Made by a program: the position numbers and the translations under genes
Shown here: positions 16,033 to 23,643 of the stretch, in pieces
How positions within the stretch are numbered: the first letter of the stretch is position 1
Layout of the letters: each line of letters opens with the position of its first letter
NCBI GenBank assembly: GCA_937928045.1
Contig: CALFWO010000063.1
Coordinates: forward strand, 1 to 40,135
Direction of reading: 5' to 3'
DNA length: 40,135 bases
DNA from: an uncultured Saprospiraceae bacterium
GTDB taxonomy: Bacteria; Bacteroidota; Bacteroidia; Chitinophagales; Saprospiraceae
The notes under the pieces: generated by a model
Seen by the model: only the letters and a program-made list of their open reading frames with translations
Database searches by the model: none
Told to the model about the DNA's origin: nothing

Positions 16033-17451
16033 TTATAATCCGTACTTGTCAATTAGGTAAATTAAACTGGCCATTGCTGCTGCACCTAATTGAAGTTCTC
16101 TTTGGTTTACTTTGTCAAAGGTGTCTATTTCCGTGTGATGATAATCAAAATATCTTTGCGAATCAGGTCTCAATCCAATTAGCAATCCCTTTTGACTTTT
16201 TAACGGATTGATATCGGCTCCGCCACCACCATTTTCCAAATATAATCCATAGGATTCCAGCAGAGAAAAACTTTCTAGTAACTTTTTAAATCTTGAAGTG
16301 AAAACAGTTTCTTCGGCTGAACAAGCAAAACCTCTTGGGCTAAATCCACCAGCATCTGATTCTATGGCAGCAAGATGAAATTCATTCTTTTCATTAGAAG
16401 TTTTAGCATAGGCCAATCCGCCTCCTAATCCATTTTCCTCATTCATGAAAAGGACTGTTCGTAATGTACGCTGAGGAATATATTCACAAGCTTTTAATAT
16501 CCGTAAAGCATCCATTGCTTGAACACACCCCGCACCATCATCATGGGCTCCTTCACCTACGTCCCATGAATCTAAATGCCCACCAACTAAAATGATTTCA
16601 TCGCCATGGTTGCTTCCTTTCCATTCTCCAATCACATTGTGCGAAGTCTTTGGAGCCAACATTCGAGAATTATTTTTAACATATACAGTTGTTGCTTCTT
16701 GGGAAATCATCTCCGACAATTTATCAGCGGCCATTGTTGAAATTGCCAGACTGGGAATCTTTTTTACGCCCTCTTCATAGACTTGTACGCCTGTATGCGG
16801 ATAATTATCCTTTCTTGTTGTCATAGATCTGACCAGACAAGCAATAGCGCCATATTTCGAAGCTCTGCTTGCTCCGTAAACCCTCTGATCCACTGCTCCA
16901 CCATAAGCATTGAATGTTCGAATTTGAGTTGGGTCCATTGGCCTATTGAAAAAAACTATTTTACCCGCTAAGCCCTTTGTTCCTAGTGCTTCTAAATCGT
17001 CTAATGATTGTACTTCAACAACTTGGGCCGTTAAACCCTTATTACCAGTTCCAATACTGTTTCCCAATGCCAATGCCCTCAGCGGAATGTCGCCTTGAGT
17101 TGGGGAGTTGATTATTTTAACGATTTCAGTTGCTCCTCTTTCCCAATGCGGCACTTCACAAGGCTGAAGGCTTACATCCAATCCCAATGTATCCAGCATT
17201 TGAGCAGTATAAGTCACCGCAGCCGCTGCATTAGAAGAACCAGCTAATCTCCCTCCAATTTCTGTGCAAATGTGATCGAGCCATTGATGTCCAATAGGAT
17301 CCTTAAGTGCAGTATTGTAGATTTTTTTGATGAAAAATGCGTCTTCATCTGATAGCTTACTAGTTGATTGCCCAATACTGGTACATGGCAATAGTAAGTT
17401 GCCAAGGAAAAAGATCAGTCCTAAGAGAAGAAATTTGGTATACAGAGTCAT
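16033..17451 (-). CDS. Exported M28 family metallopeptidase (carboxypeptidase Q-like)
   Basis: The 472-residue protein begins with a signal sequence (MTLYTKFLLLGLIFFLGNLLLPC...SIGQS). It then has a PA-type insert (~105-255) and a di-zinc M28 catalytic domain. The likely metal and catalytic residues are all present: H292 (GGHLDSWD), D304/D305 (HDDGAG), E338/E339 (MNEENG), D366 (ESDAGG) and H439 (DYHHTEID). The order and spacing are those of plasma glutamate carboxypeptidase/carboxypeptidase Q. It probably trims dipeptides or peptide ends in the periplasm or outside the cell. It is the first gene of a unit with hpt, two bases downstream. Confidence 0.93.
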   Translation of the reverse strand: MTLYTKFLLLGLIFFLGNLLLPCTSIGQSTSKLSDEDAFFIKKIYNTALKDPIGHQWLDHICTEIGGRLAGSSNAAAAVTYTAQMLDTLGLDVSLQPCEVPHWERGATEIVKIINSPTQGDIPLRALALGNSIGTGNKGLTAQVVEVQSLDDLEALGTKGLAGKIVFFNRPMDPTQIRTFNAYGGAVDQRVYGASRASKYGAIACLVRSMTTRKDNYPHTGVQVYEEGVKKIPSLAISTMAADKLSEMISQEATTVYVKNNSRMLAPKTSHNVIGEWKGSNHGDEIILVGGHLDSWDVGEGAHDDGAGCVQAMDALRILKACEYIPQRTLRTVLFMNEENGLGGGLAYAKTSNEKNEFHLAAIESDAGGFSPRGFACSAEETVFTSRFKKLLESFSLLESYGLYLENGGGGADINPLKSQKGLLIGLRPDSQRYFDYHHTEIDTFDKVNQRELQLGAAAMASLIYLIDKYGL

Positions 17452-17654
17452 GCTTGATTTTTCCCAATGGTAGGAAAAATATTCAAATTTTTCTTTTAGA
17501 ATATAATTTTGGAATAGGATTTTCTTCCGCAGAAAATTTTGAAAATGGACATATTACTATAAGTATATATTCGATGGGCTTGGTATACGGTCGAATTTAC
17601 AAACATCTTTAAGGAATTTCTGGTTCTCGATTAGGTGAAAACCTAAATTTCATG

Positions 17655-17662
17655 TATTTTTG
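17655..17662 (+). promoter_or_regulatory. -7 box for the candidate small RNA
   Basis: TATTTTTG is an exact TAnnTTTG match. Transcription would begin near 17668. The -33 position falls in the right part of a TTAGGT-GAAA-ACCTAA hairpin and has only TTAG. Confidence 0.5.
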
Positions 17663-17667
17663 TACAA

Positions 17668-17787
17668 AGAACACTAAGTCCGGTTTTATTAGTGTTTCAA
17701 AAGAAATTTTAAGTCATTTGACTTAAAGAATATTTGGTTTTATTTGGTTAGGGCAGAGATGGCGTATATGCGCCATCTCTTTTTTTG
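17668..17787 (+). ncRNA. Candidate small RNA (~120 nt) with own promoter and terminator
   Basis: Between the -7 box and an intrinsic terminator the DNA encodes three consecutive hairpins and no credible ORF. They are AACACTAA/TTAGTGTT (17670-17677 with 17689-17696), TTTAAGTCA/TGACTTAAA (17708-17716 with 17719-17727), and the terminator stem (17755-17780). I cannot assign it to a known family. 6S, 4.5S and tmRNA signatures are not apparent. An attenuated leader of the sigma gene is an alternative. Confidence 0.5.
17755..17787 (+). terminator. Strong intrinsic terminator upstream of the sigma-factor gene
   Basis: AGAGATGGCG (17755-17764) pairs exactly with CGCCATCTCT (17771-17780) around TATATG, followed by seven more Ts. 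There is no protein gene upstream on this strand. Confidence 0.9.
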
Positions 17788-17863
17788 TTAAAATCTTTCT
17801 GAAAGAGTGTCTTTTTTCATTTTTAGCGTCTAAAAATCATCGTGGCCTAGAAGAGGTCATAAC

Positions 17864-17888
17864 TCATTTGACTAAACTTGACAAATGA
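17864..17888. repeat. TCATTTG inverted repeat, possible operator
   Basis: TCATTTG (17864-17870) and its complement CAAATGA (17882-17888) flank an 11-base spacer, ~62 bases before the sigma-factor start. TCATTTGAC also occurs directly at 17714-17722 inside the RNA candidate. Confidence 0.35.
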
Positions 17889-17910
17889 CTGAAATTTTTT
17901 GTTATGTCTG
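17878..17910 (+). promoter_or_regulatory. Weak promoter candidate for the sigma-factor gene
   Basis: TTG (17878-17880), then 22 bases, then TATGTCTG (17903-17910, 7/8 match to TAnnTTTG), 40 bases before the TTG start codon at 17950. The -33 TTG abuts the TCATTTG inverted repeat. Confidence 0.3.
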
Positions 17911-17949
17911 CTTATCATTGTGACAAAAAACTGAGTTAAGTTAAAATCT

Positions 17950-18528
17950 TTGATCGACTCCTTACATACCGAAAAACAATCGGATTTGCTTTTGATCAAG
18001 CAATATCTTGAGAACAGGGATACTTCTGCTTTTAACGAGCTATATAAAAGGTATTCTGGAAAAGTGTATGCAAAGTGTATATCTATGTTAAAGGATGAAA
18101 CGCTGGCTGCAGATGCTACTCAAGAAGTTTTCACAAAGGTTTTCCTAAAGCTGGGAAGCTTTGGTGAAAAGGCAAAATTCTCTACTTGGTTGTATTCAGT
18201 GACTTATAACTATTGTATAGATTTTATTAGAAAACAAAAAAGAGACTTGCAGCTATTTACTGATGGAGCAGAAGATTTGCCCGAGGTTATTGACGACGAG
18301 GAGGATGATGAGGAACTGTTAGCAATGGAAGTCGGAAGATTACGAAAAGTCTTGGAAGAAATTCCGCCAGGAGACAAAGTAATTCTTTTAATGAAATATC
18401 AAGATGAACTTTCTATTAAAGAAATTTCAGCGGCATTAAATAAAAATGAGTCTGCTGTGAAAATGCAACTCAAGCGAGCAAAGACAAAAGCTAAACTGGC
18501 CTATAGAAAAATGTACTCAAATAATTGA
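17950..18528 (+). CDS. RNA polymerase ECF-type sigma-70 factor
   Basis: The 192-residue group IV sigma factor has region 2 (~25-95: FNELYKRYSGKVYAKCISML ... ATQEVFTKVFLKLGSF ... FSTWLYSVTYNYCIDFIRKQKRD). It also has region 4 (~135-185: IPPGDKVILLMKYQDELSIKEISAALNKNESAVKMQLKRAKTK), joined by an acidic linker (ELPEVIDDEEDDEELL). The only in-frame initiator that keeps region 2 intact is TTG at 17950, because a stop lies at 17932-17934 and the next ATG is at codon 46. A small protein starts seven bases after its stop, followed by a channel and an outer-membrane protein. No zinc-type anti-sigma is present. Confidence 0.9.
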   Translation: MIDSLHTEKQSDLLLIKQYLENRDTSAFNELYKRYSGKVYAKCISMLKDETLAADATQEVFTKVFLKLGSFGEKAKFSTWLYSVTYNYCIDFIRKQKRDLQLFTDGAEDLPEVIDDEEDDEELLAMEVGRLRKVLEEIPPGDKVILLMKYQDELSIKEISAALNKNESAVKMQLKRAKTKAKLAYRKMYSNN

Positions 18529-18534
18529 TGAATT

Positions 18535-18777
18535 ATGGCAGCTAATAACAACTTTAAGCAACTAGAAAAAGAGGATCAAGAAATGACTCCGCATGCACCG
18601 CGAAAAATTGAGCGTCAAGTAATGGGACTTGTGAACACTGGTCAATTCGCCGGAAATGTAATTGAGTTGTATTTTACAAAATTCATCAAATTGTTTTTAA
18701 TGTTATTTGGAGCTGATCCAAAAGAACCAACAGAACTTACTTCAGAAGACGCTCAAGATTCGGGTGAGGTGAGATAA
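18535..18777 (+). CDS. Small protein co-encoded with the sigma factor
   Basis: I do not recognise this 80-residue product. It is polar at both ends, with a central amphipathic/hydrophobic stretch GNVIELYFTKFIKLFLMLFGA (~42-62) that is too short and too charged for a classic membrane span. The C-terminus is acidic (EPTELTSEDAQD). It lacks the His-x3-Cys-x2-Cys pattern of zinc anti-sigma factors. The ATG is six bases after the sigma stop, so translation is likely coupled. By position it is a candidate regulator of the sigma factor, or a peripheral membrane partner of the MscS channel encoded next. Neither is shown by its sequence. Confidence 0.7.
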   Translation: MAANNNFKQLEKEDQEMTPHAPRKIERQVMGLVNTGQFAGNVIELYFTKFIKLFLMLFGADPKEPTELTSEDAQDSGEVR

Positions 18778-18808
18778 TACTTTTTGTAGATACCAAAACC
18801 AAGAAACA

Positions 18809-19621
18809 ATGCTAGACCGAATTATATCATCTTTTACCCAGCTGGGATATCAATTCCTAGATGTAATTCCCAATTTAATTGCGGCAATAGTCATAATTAT
18901 TGTTGGAAATTTAGTAGCCAAATTTATTTCTAAAGGGATTGGTAGAATGTTACGATCCCTTAAGATTGACAGCTTAGGTGATAAGATTAATGATATTGAT
19001 GTCGTTCAAAAATCTAATTTCAATTTTGTACTCTCCCAAATAATTAGCAAAATATTTTATTACGTTTTGTTCCTAATGTTTGCGATGGTAGCCGCAGAAG
19101 TGTTAGAATTTAAAGCAGTTTCTGATTTATTCAACGATATTTTCGACTTCATTCCTAAGGTAATCGCTGCATGTATTGTTTTGGCCATCGGTTTGGTTAT
19201 TGCCGACTTATTGAAGACGCTGGTAAATACAACTACCAAGTCTTTGGGTATTCCTTCTGCAAGTTTAATCGGTTCGTTTGTATTTTATTTTATCCTGTTA
19301 ATGACTGTTGTTACAGCCCTGACACAAATTGGAATAGATACAGACTTTATCAGTAATAATTTGACAGTATTATTGGGCGGTGCAGTTTTTGCCTTTGGCT
19401 TAGGCTATGGATTGGCCTCAAAAGACACAATGGCTAATTTTTTAGCTTCCTTCTATAGTAAGGATAAATTTAAATTAGGCAACAAAATTAAAATTGAAAA
19501 CGTAAGCGGAGAAATAGTTGAAATGGATAATTCCACAATGACTATTCTTGGCGTTGACAATCAAAAAATAATAATTCCGCTTTCAAAGCTAACTACTGAA
19601 AAGGTGGAAATCATTGATTAA
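18809..19621 (+). CDS. Mechanosensitive ion channel, MscS superfamily (TM-helix type)
   Basis: The 270-residue inner-membrane protein has about four or five transmembrane segments: ~18-40, 78-98, 110-133 and 147-170, then the pore helix. It carries conserved TM-helix repeats (PNLIAAIVIIIVGNLVAKFI and PKVIAACIVLAIGLVIADLL). The pore-lining segment VLLGGAVFAFGLGYGLASK (~188-206) is followed by the start of the MscS beta domain (FKLGNKIKIENVSGEIVEMD, TMTILGVDNQKIIIPLSKL). It lacks the large C-terminal cage of E. coli MscS, like many short members. It probably opens on membrane tension or hypo-osmotic shock. It follows the sigma factor and small protein by 31 bases. Confidence 0.9.
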   Translation: MLDRIISSFTQLGYQFLDVIPNLIAAIVIIIVGNLVAKFISKGIGRMLRSLKIDSLGDKINDIDVVQKSNFNFVLSQIISKIFYYVLFLMFAMVAAEVLEFKAVSDLFNDIFDFIPKVIAACIVLAIGLVIADLLKTLVNTTTKSLGIPSASLIGSFVFYFILLMTVVTALTQIGIDTDFISNNLTVLLGGAVFAFGLGYGLASKDTMANFLASFYSKDKFKLGNKIKIENVSGEIVEMDNSTMTILGVDNQKIIIPLSKLTTEKVEIID

Positions 19622-19666
19622 CTGTTTAATAGACACGAATTAAATTTTAAAAAAAAACTACTCAAA

Positions 19667-20647
19667 ATGTTTAAAACACTTTTACCTCTATCCCTTATTT
19701 TACTTCTAGGGTTTTCTTCGAATTTGTTTGCTCAGGATGCTGATGCCATCAAAGCTGATATCGCGGCTAAGACTGATCAGATGAAAGCACTAGAAGGAGA
19801 AATTGCTGCATTAACTGCCTCTCTTCCTCCAGTTTACGGATGGACCAAAGGAGCTGCTGGTGTATTAGGCCTTAACTTCAGTAACTTCAGTGATTGGCTA
19901 GGTGCCGCTAATCCTAATACCTTTTCATCTACTATCGGATTCTCAGGAAACGGATTTGTAAATTTAAATCAAGAGAAATACTTCTGGAGAAATGATGGTA
20001 ACCTAGTTGTAGGTTATACAAAATTAAACCTGGATACAAACGTTGCTTTACCAGATAGTTTGGATGGATACAACAAGACAGCAGATGCAATTAACATCTC
20101 TTCTTTGTTTGGATACAAATTGAATGACAAGTTGGCTGCTTCTGCATTAGGTGAGTACCGTTCAACTGTTATTTCTAACTTCAACAATCCTGGATATTTA
20201 GATATCGGAGTTGGGGTAACTTGGACTCCAATCACAGACTTAGTTGTTGTAATCCACCCATTGAATTACAACATTGTTATGGCTGATGACGCATTTGAAT
20301 ATGATTCATCTTTAGGAGCTAAATTGGTAGCTGACTACACAAAGGCATTACCAAAAGGTATTGCTTGGAAATCTAAGCTTTCTGCTTTTATCTCTTACGG
20401 AGACGTTCCTAACTTGTCTAACTGGACTTGGATCAATGGCTTGAACTTGACTATCCTTAAAGGTTTAGGAGTTGGATTCGAATTAGGTTTGAGAGGAAAC
20501 AGACAAGAAGGATTCAACACTTTCTTAGCTTCACCTGACGGAGTTGCGGCAAGAGCAGCTAATCCTGACTTCTCAATTGGAGATTTGGATGACAACAACA
20601 ATCCATTGCAAACATACTGGTTGTTAGGATTTACTTACAACCTGTAA
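19667..20647 (+). CDS. DUF3078 family outer-membrane protein
   Basis: The 326-residue protein begins with signal peptide MFKTLLPLSLILLLGFSSNLFAQ. A short heptad-like segment follows (DAIKADIAAKTDQMKALEGEIAAL), then PPVYGWTKGAAGVLGLNFSNFSDW and repeated aromatic beta strands. It ends in YWLLGFTYNL, with a hydrophobic/aromatic C-terminus as in barrels. This pattern is typical of the Bacteroidota DUF3078 family, thought to be outer-membrane beta-barrels of unknown function. The N-terminal coiled-coil-like stretch may anchor it to peptidoglycan or trimerise it. Codon choice looks more restricted than in its neighbours, which suggests high expression. Two hairpins follow the stop. It is last in the sigma/MscS cluster. 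Confidence 0.85.
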   Translation: MFKTLLPLSLILLLGFSSNLFAQDADAIKADIAAKTDQMKALEGEIAALTASLPPVYGWTKGAAGVLGLNFSNFSDWLGAANPNTFSSTIGFSGNGFVNLNQEKYFWRNDGNLVVGYTKLNLDTNVALPDSLDGYNKTADAINISSLFGYKLNDKLAASALGEYRSTVISNFNNPGYLDIGVGVTWTPITDLVVVIHPLNYNIVMADDAFEYDSSLGAKLVADYTKALPKGIAWKSKLSAFISYGDVPNLSNWTWINGLNLTILKGLGVGFELGLRGNRQEGFNTFLASPDGVAARAANPDFSIGDLDDNNNPLQTYWLLGFTYNL

Positions 20648-20661
20648 GAACAAAAAAATAT

Positions 20662-20730
20662 TTTCAGGAGCTTCCTGAAATTCAAATATTTAAAACCAGA
20701 CTTGAATTTTCAAGTCTGGTTTTCTTTTTT
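20662..20730 (+). terminator. Double-hairpin terminator after the DUF3078 gene
   Basis: A first stem TTTCAGGA/TCCTGAAA (20662-20680) is followed by a perfect 14-bp stem, AAAACCAGACTTGA (20692-20705) with TCAAGTCTGGTTTT (20710-20723), and then CTTTTTT. Confidence 0.93.
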
Positions 20731-20782
20731 CACTGCCAGCATCCCAGTCATATTCCCTATCTTTCCTGCCGAAATTCACCAT

Positions 20783-23626
20783 ATGGCAGACAAGAAACTT
20801 TTCCTATTAGATGGACACGCTTTAGTATATCGTGCCCATTACGCTTTTATATCAAGACCACTTATAAATTCCAAAGGCCAAAACGTTTCAGCAGTAAACG
20901 GTTTTACTCGTTCGCTTTGGGATGTGCTTAAAAATCAAGAACCAACCCACATCGCGGTTTCCTTCGATTTGCCCGGACCAACCTTTCGGCATAAAATGTA
21001 CGAGCCATACAAAGCCAATCGTGATGCTCAGCCAGAAGACATCACCCTTGCATTACCTTGGATCAAAAAAGTAATAGAAGGTTTCAAAATTCCAGTGGTG
21101 ACTTGTGAAGGTTACGAAGCTGATGACGTCATTGGAACTTTAGCCAAGCAAGCGGAAAAAGAAGGTTTCGAAGTATATATGATGACACCTGATAAGGATT
21201 ATGCGCAGTTGGTCAGTAAGAATATTTTCATGTACAAGCCCGCTCGTGGTGGGGGAGAAGTAGAGGTGTTGGGAGAAAAAGAAGTTTGTGAAAAATGGGG
21301 CATCAGTAGAGTGGACCAAGTCATTGATGTATTAGGCCTTCAAGGAGATGCCTCGGATAATATCCCTGGAATTCCTGGTATAGGAGCAAAAACAGCTGTT
21401 AAGCTTTTGGCGCTGTATGATTCCATGGAAGGAATTTTGGAGAACACAGATCAATTAAAAGGAAAACAAAAAGAAAAGGTAATTGCATTTGCTGATCAAG
21501 GACGGTTGTCCAAAGAACTCGCTACTATCGATGTGAATGTTCCAATCAAATTTGATGCAGATGTTTATGTTTTGGAAGAGCCAGACAAGGCTGCGTTGGA
21601 AGAGATTTTTAAAGAAATGGAATTCAAATCACTTGCTAGGAATATCCTTGGATCTTCAGTACTTCCAGATGCTAATGCGCCTGCCAAAACGGGAGTAAAA
21701 GCACCCGGAAAGCGTGCAACGAGCTCACAAGGGAGTCTCTTCGCCGGAGCTCCTTCCGCACCAACTCCGTCTTCCTCAGAGCCAAGAATACCCGCGCATT
21801 CTTCTGCTGAGTTTCATATTGAAAATACAAAACATAGTTATCAGTTAGTCGATACTGCTGCTGGAAGGAAAAAATTAATTGACAAATTATTAAAGCAAAA
21901 GTCATATGCCTTCGATACGGAGACCACTGGGATCGATGCAAATAAAGCAGAACTAGTGGGACTTGTTTTTTCTTACAAAAAGCATGAAGCATTTTATATT
22001 CCAATCCCTGAAGACTACGATGAAGCCAAAAGCGTTGCGCAAGAATTTAAAGAAATTCTAGAGCATCCAACTATTGAAAAAATTGGACAGAATATCAAGT
22101 ATGATATGCTCATGATGAAATGGTACGGCATCGAAATTTGCGGACCGTTTTTCGATACCATGATTGCCCATTATTTAATAGAGCCCGATCAAAGACACAA
22201 ACTTGACTATTTGTCAGAGGCATATCTTAAATATAAGATGGTCCCGATTGAAGATTTGATAGGGAAAAAGGGGAAGAATCAATTGACTATGAGAGATGTC
22301 CCTCAAGAAAAAGTTGTGGAATATGCAGGCGAAGATGCGGACATTACTTTGCAAGTCAAAGATCATTTGCTTCCGAAATTAAAAGAAATAGAAACCATTA
22401 AGTTGTATGAAGAACTCGAAGCTCCTTTAATTAAAGTGCTAACAGATATTGAATTTGAAGGCGTCAGAATTAATGCAGATTTTTTAAATAAATATTCAAA
22501 AGATTTAGAAAAATTAATCTTGGCTCAAGAGAAGAATGTTTACGAAATGGCAGGTTCGCCATTCAATATTTCTTCTCCCAAGCAAGTTGGTGAAATCCTT
22601 TTTGATCGAATGAAAATTCCATATCGTTGGAGAAAAACAGCCACCGGTCAATATTCAACTGATGTTACCAAACTAACTGAACTATCGGTAAACAATCCGA
22701 TCGTAAAAGAAATTTTGGAGTATAGAAAATTGACCAAATTGAAATCTACTTATGTGGATGCTTTGCCAAGAATGGTGAACGAAAAAACTGGTCGAGTACA
22801 CAGTAATTTTAATCAAGCCAGAGCGGCTACAGGTCGCTTAAGCTCAGAGAATCCCAACTTGCAAAATATTCCCATTAAGAATGAGGCAGGAAGAGAGATT
22901 AGAAAAGCTTTTGAACCAAGATCAAAAGATTACATTCTACTAGCGGCGGATTATTCTCAAATAGAGTTGAGATTAATTGCTGAAATTTCTGGCGATAAGG
23001 CCATGTTAGAAGCTTTCCAAAAGGGACATGATATTCACCAAGCAACTGCTGCAGGAGTTTATGGAAAGAAGTTGGAGGAGGTGACTCCAGATGAAAGAAG
23101 AAATGCTAAAACGGTAAACTTTAGTATAATTTACGGAGCAGGAGCAACAAACCTGTCTCGTCAGTTAGGAATCAAAAGAAAGGAGGCTGGTGATCTGATC
23201 AAAAGTTATTTTGCACAATATCAAGGTTTGAAAAATTACATGGATGAAACCATAGAATTTGCAAGAGAGCATGGATATGTAACTACCCTAATGGGGAGAA
23301 GACGATATCTTAGAGATATTAATTCGCGTTCCGGCCTGGAAAGATCCAATGCTGAAAGAATTGCTATCAATACTCCTATACAAGGAACTGCCGCTGATAT
23401 GATCAAAGTGGCTATGATTAAAATTCATAAAATACTTTCAGACGGGAATTTTAAAACCAAGATGATTATGCAAGTGCATGATGAATTGGTGTTTGATGTT
23501 CATGTTGATGAATTGGAAAAAGTTAAACCAATCATTGAAGAAAACATGAAGAATGCATTACCAAACTTGAAGGTTCCAATTCTAGTTGGAATGGACACTG
23601 GGAAAAACTGGCTAGAGGCACATTAA
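20783..23626 (+). CDS. polA: DNA polymerase I with active proofreading domain
   Basis: The 947-residue enzyme repairs DNA and processes Okazaki fragments. The N-terminal 5' nuclease (KLFLLDGHALVYRAHYAF, EADDVIGTLA, GDASDNIPGIPGIGAKTA) is followed by a low-complexity linker (~290-345). The 3'-5' exonuclease has its metal ligands (FDTETTGID ~376, GQNIKYD, AGEDADITL). Polymerase motifs are A LLAADYSQIELR (~718), B RRNAKTVNFSIIYG (~771, Phe at the ddNTP-discriminating position) and C MQVHDELVFD (~895). I start at 20783 (MADKKLFLLDG). An in-frame start at 20702 would lie inside the preceding terminator. A 7/8 -7 box (TATCTTTC, 20758-20765) sits just upstream. lpxD starts 17 bases after the stop. 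Confidence 0.97.
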   Translation: MADKKLFLLDGHALVYRAHYAFISRPLINSKGQNVSAVNGFTRSLWDVLKNQEPTHIAVSFDLPGPTFRHKMYEPYKANRDAQPEDITLALPWIKKVIEGFKIPVVTCEGYEADDVIGTLAKQAEKEGFEVYMMTPDKDYAQLVSKNIFMYKPARGGGEVEVLGEKEVCEKWGISRVDQVIDVLGLQGDASDNIPGIPGIGAKTAVKLLALYDSMEGILENTDQLKGKQKEKVIAFADQGRLSKELATIDVNVPIKFDADVYVLEEPDKAALEEIFKEMEFKSLARNILGSSVLPDANAPAKTGVKAPGKRATSSQGSLFAGAPSAPTPSSSEPRIPAHSSAEFHIENTKHSYQLVDTAAGRKKLIDKLLKQKSYAFDTETTGIDANKAELVGLVFSYKKHEAFYIPIPEDYDEAKSVAQEFKEILEHPTIEKIGQNIKYDMLMMKWYGIEICGPFFDTMIAHYLIEPDQRHKLDYLSEAYLKYKMVPIEDLIGKKGKNQLTMRDVPQEKVVEYAGEDADITLQVKDHLLPKLKEIETIKLYEELEAPLIKVLTDIEFEGVRINADFLNKYSKDLEKLILAQEKNVYEMAGSPFNISSPKQVGEILFDRMKIPYRWRKTATGQYSTDVTKLTELSVNNPIVKEILEYRKLTKLKSTYVDALPRMVNEKTGRVHSNFNQARAATGRLSSENPNLQNIPIKNEAGREIRKAFEPRSKDYILLAADYSQIELRLIAEISGDKAMLEAFQKGHDIHQATAAGVYGKKLEEVTPDERRNAKTVNFSIIYGAGATNLSRQLGIKRKEAGDLIKSYFAQYQGLKNYMDETIEFAREHGYVTTLMGRRRYLRDINSRSGLERSNAERIAINTPIQGTAADMIKVAMIKIHKILSDGNFKTKMIMQVHDELVFDVHVDELEKVKPIIEENMKNALPNLKVPILVGMDTGKNWLEAH

Positions 23627-23643
23627 TAGATTAATATAAACTT

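Larger units (their letters stand above)
17452..17949. other. 498-bp divergent intergenic region carrying an sRNA candidate
   Basis: It lies between the divergent M28/hpt unit and the sigma-factor gene. From left to right it has a TTAGGT-GAAA-ACCTAA hairpin with a GNRA-type loop (17631-17646), a -7 box (17655-17662), the RNA candidate (17668-17787), TCATTTG motifs near 17864 and 17882, and a weak promoter (17878-17910). The rest is AT-rich with no supportable ORF. Confidence 0.6.

Noticed and set aside
20702-20782. Longer PolA start at 20702
   Set aside because: It lies inside the perfect terminator hairpin of the previous gene, and the conserved 5' nuclease begins at 20783.
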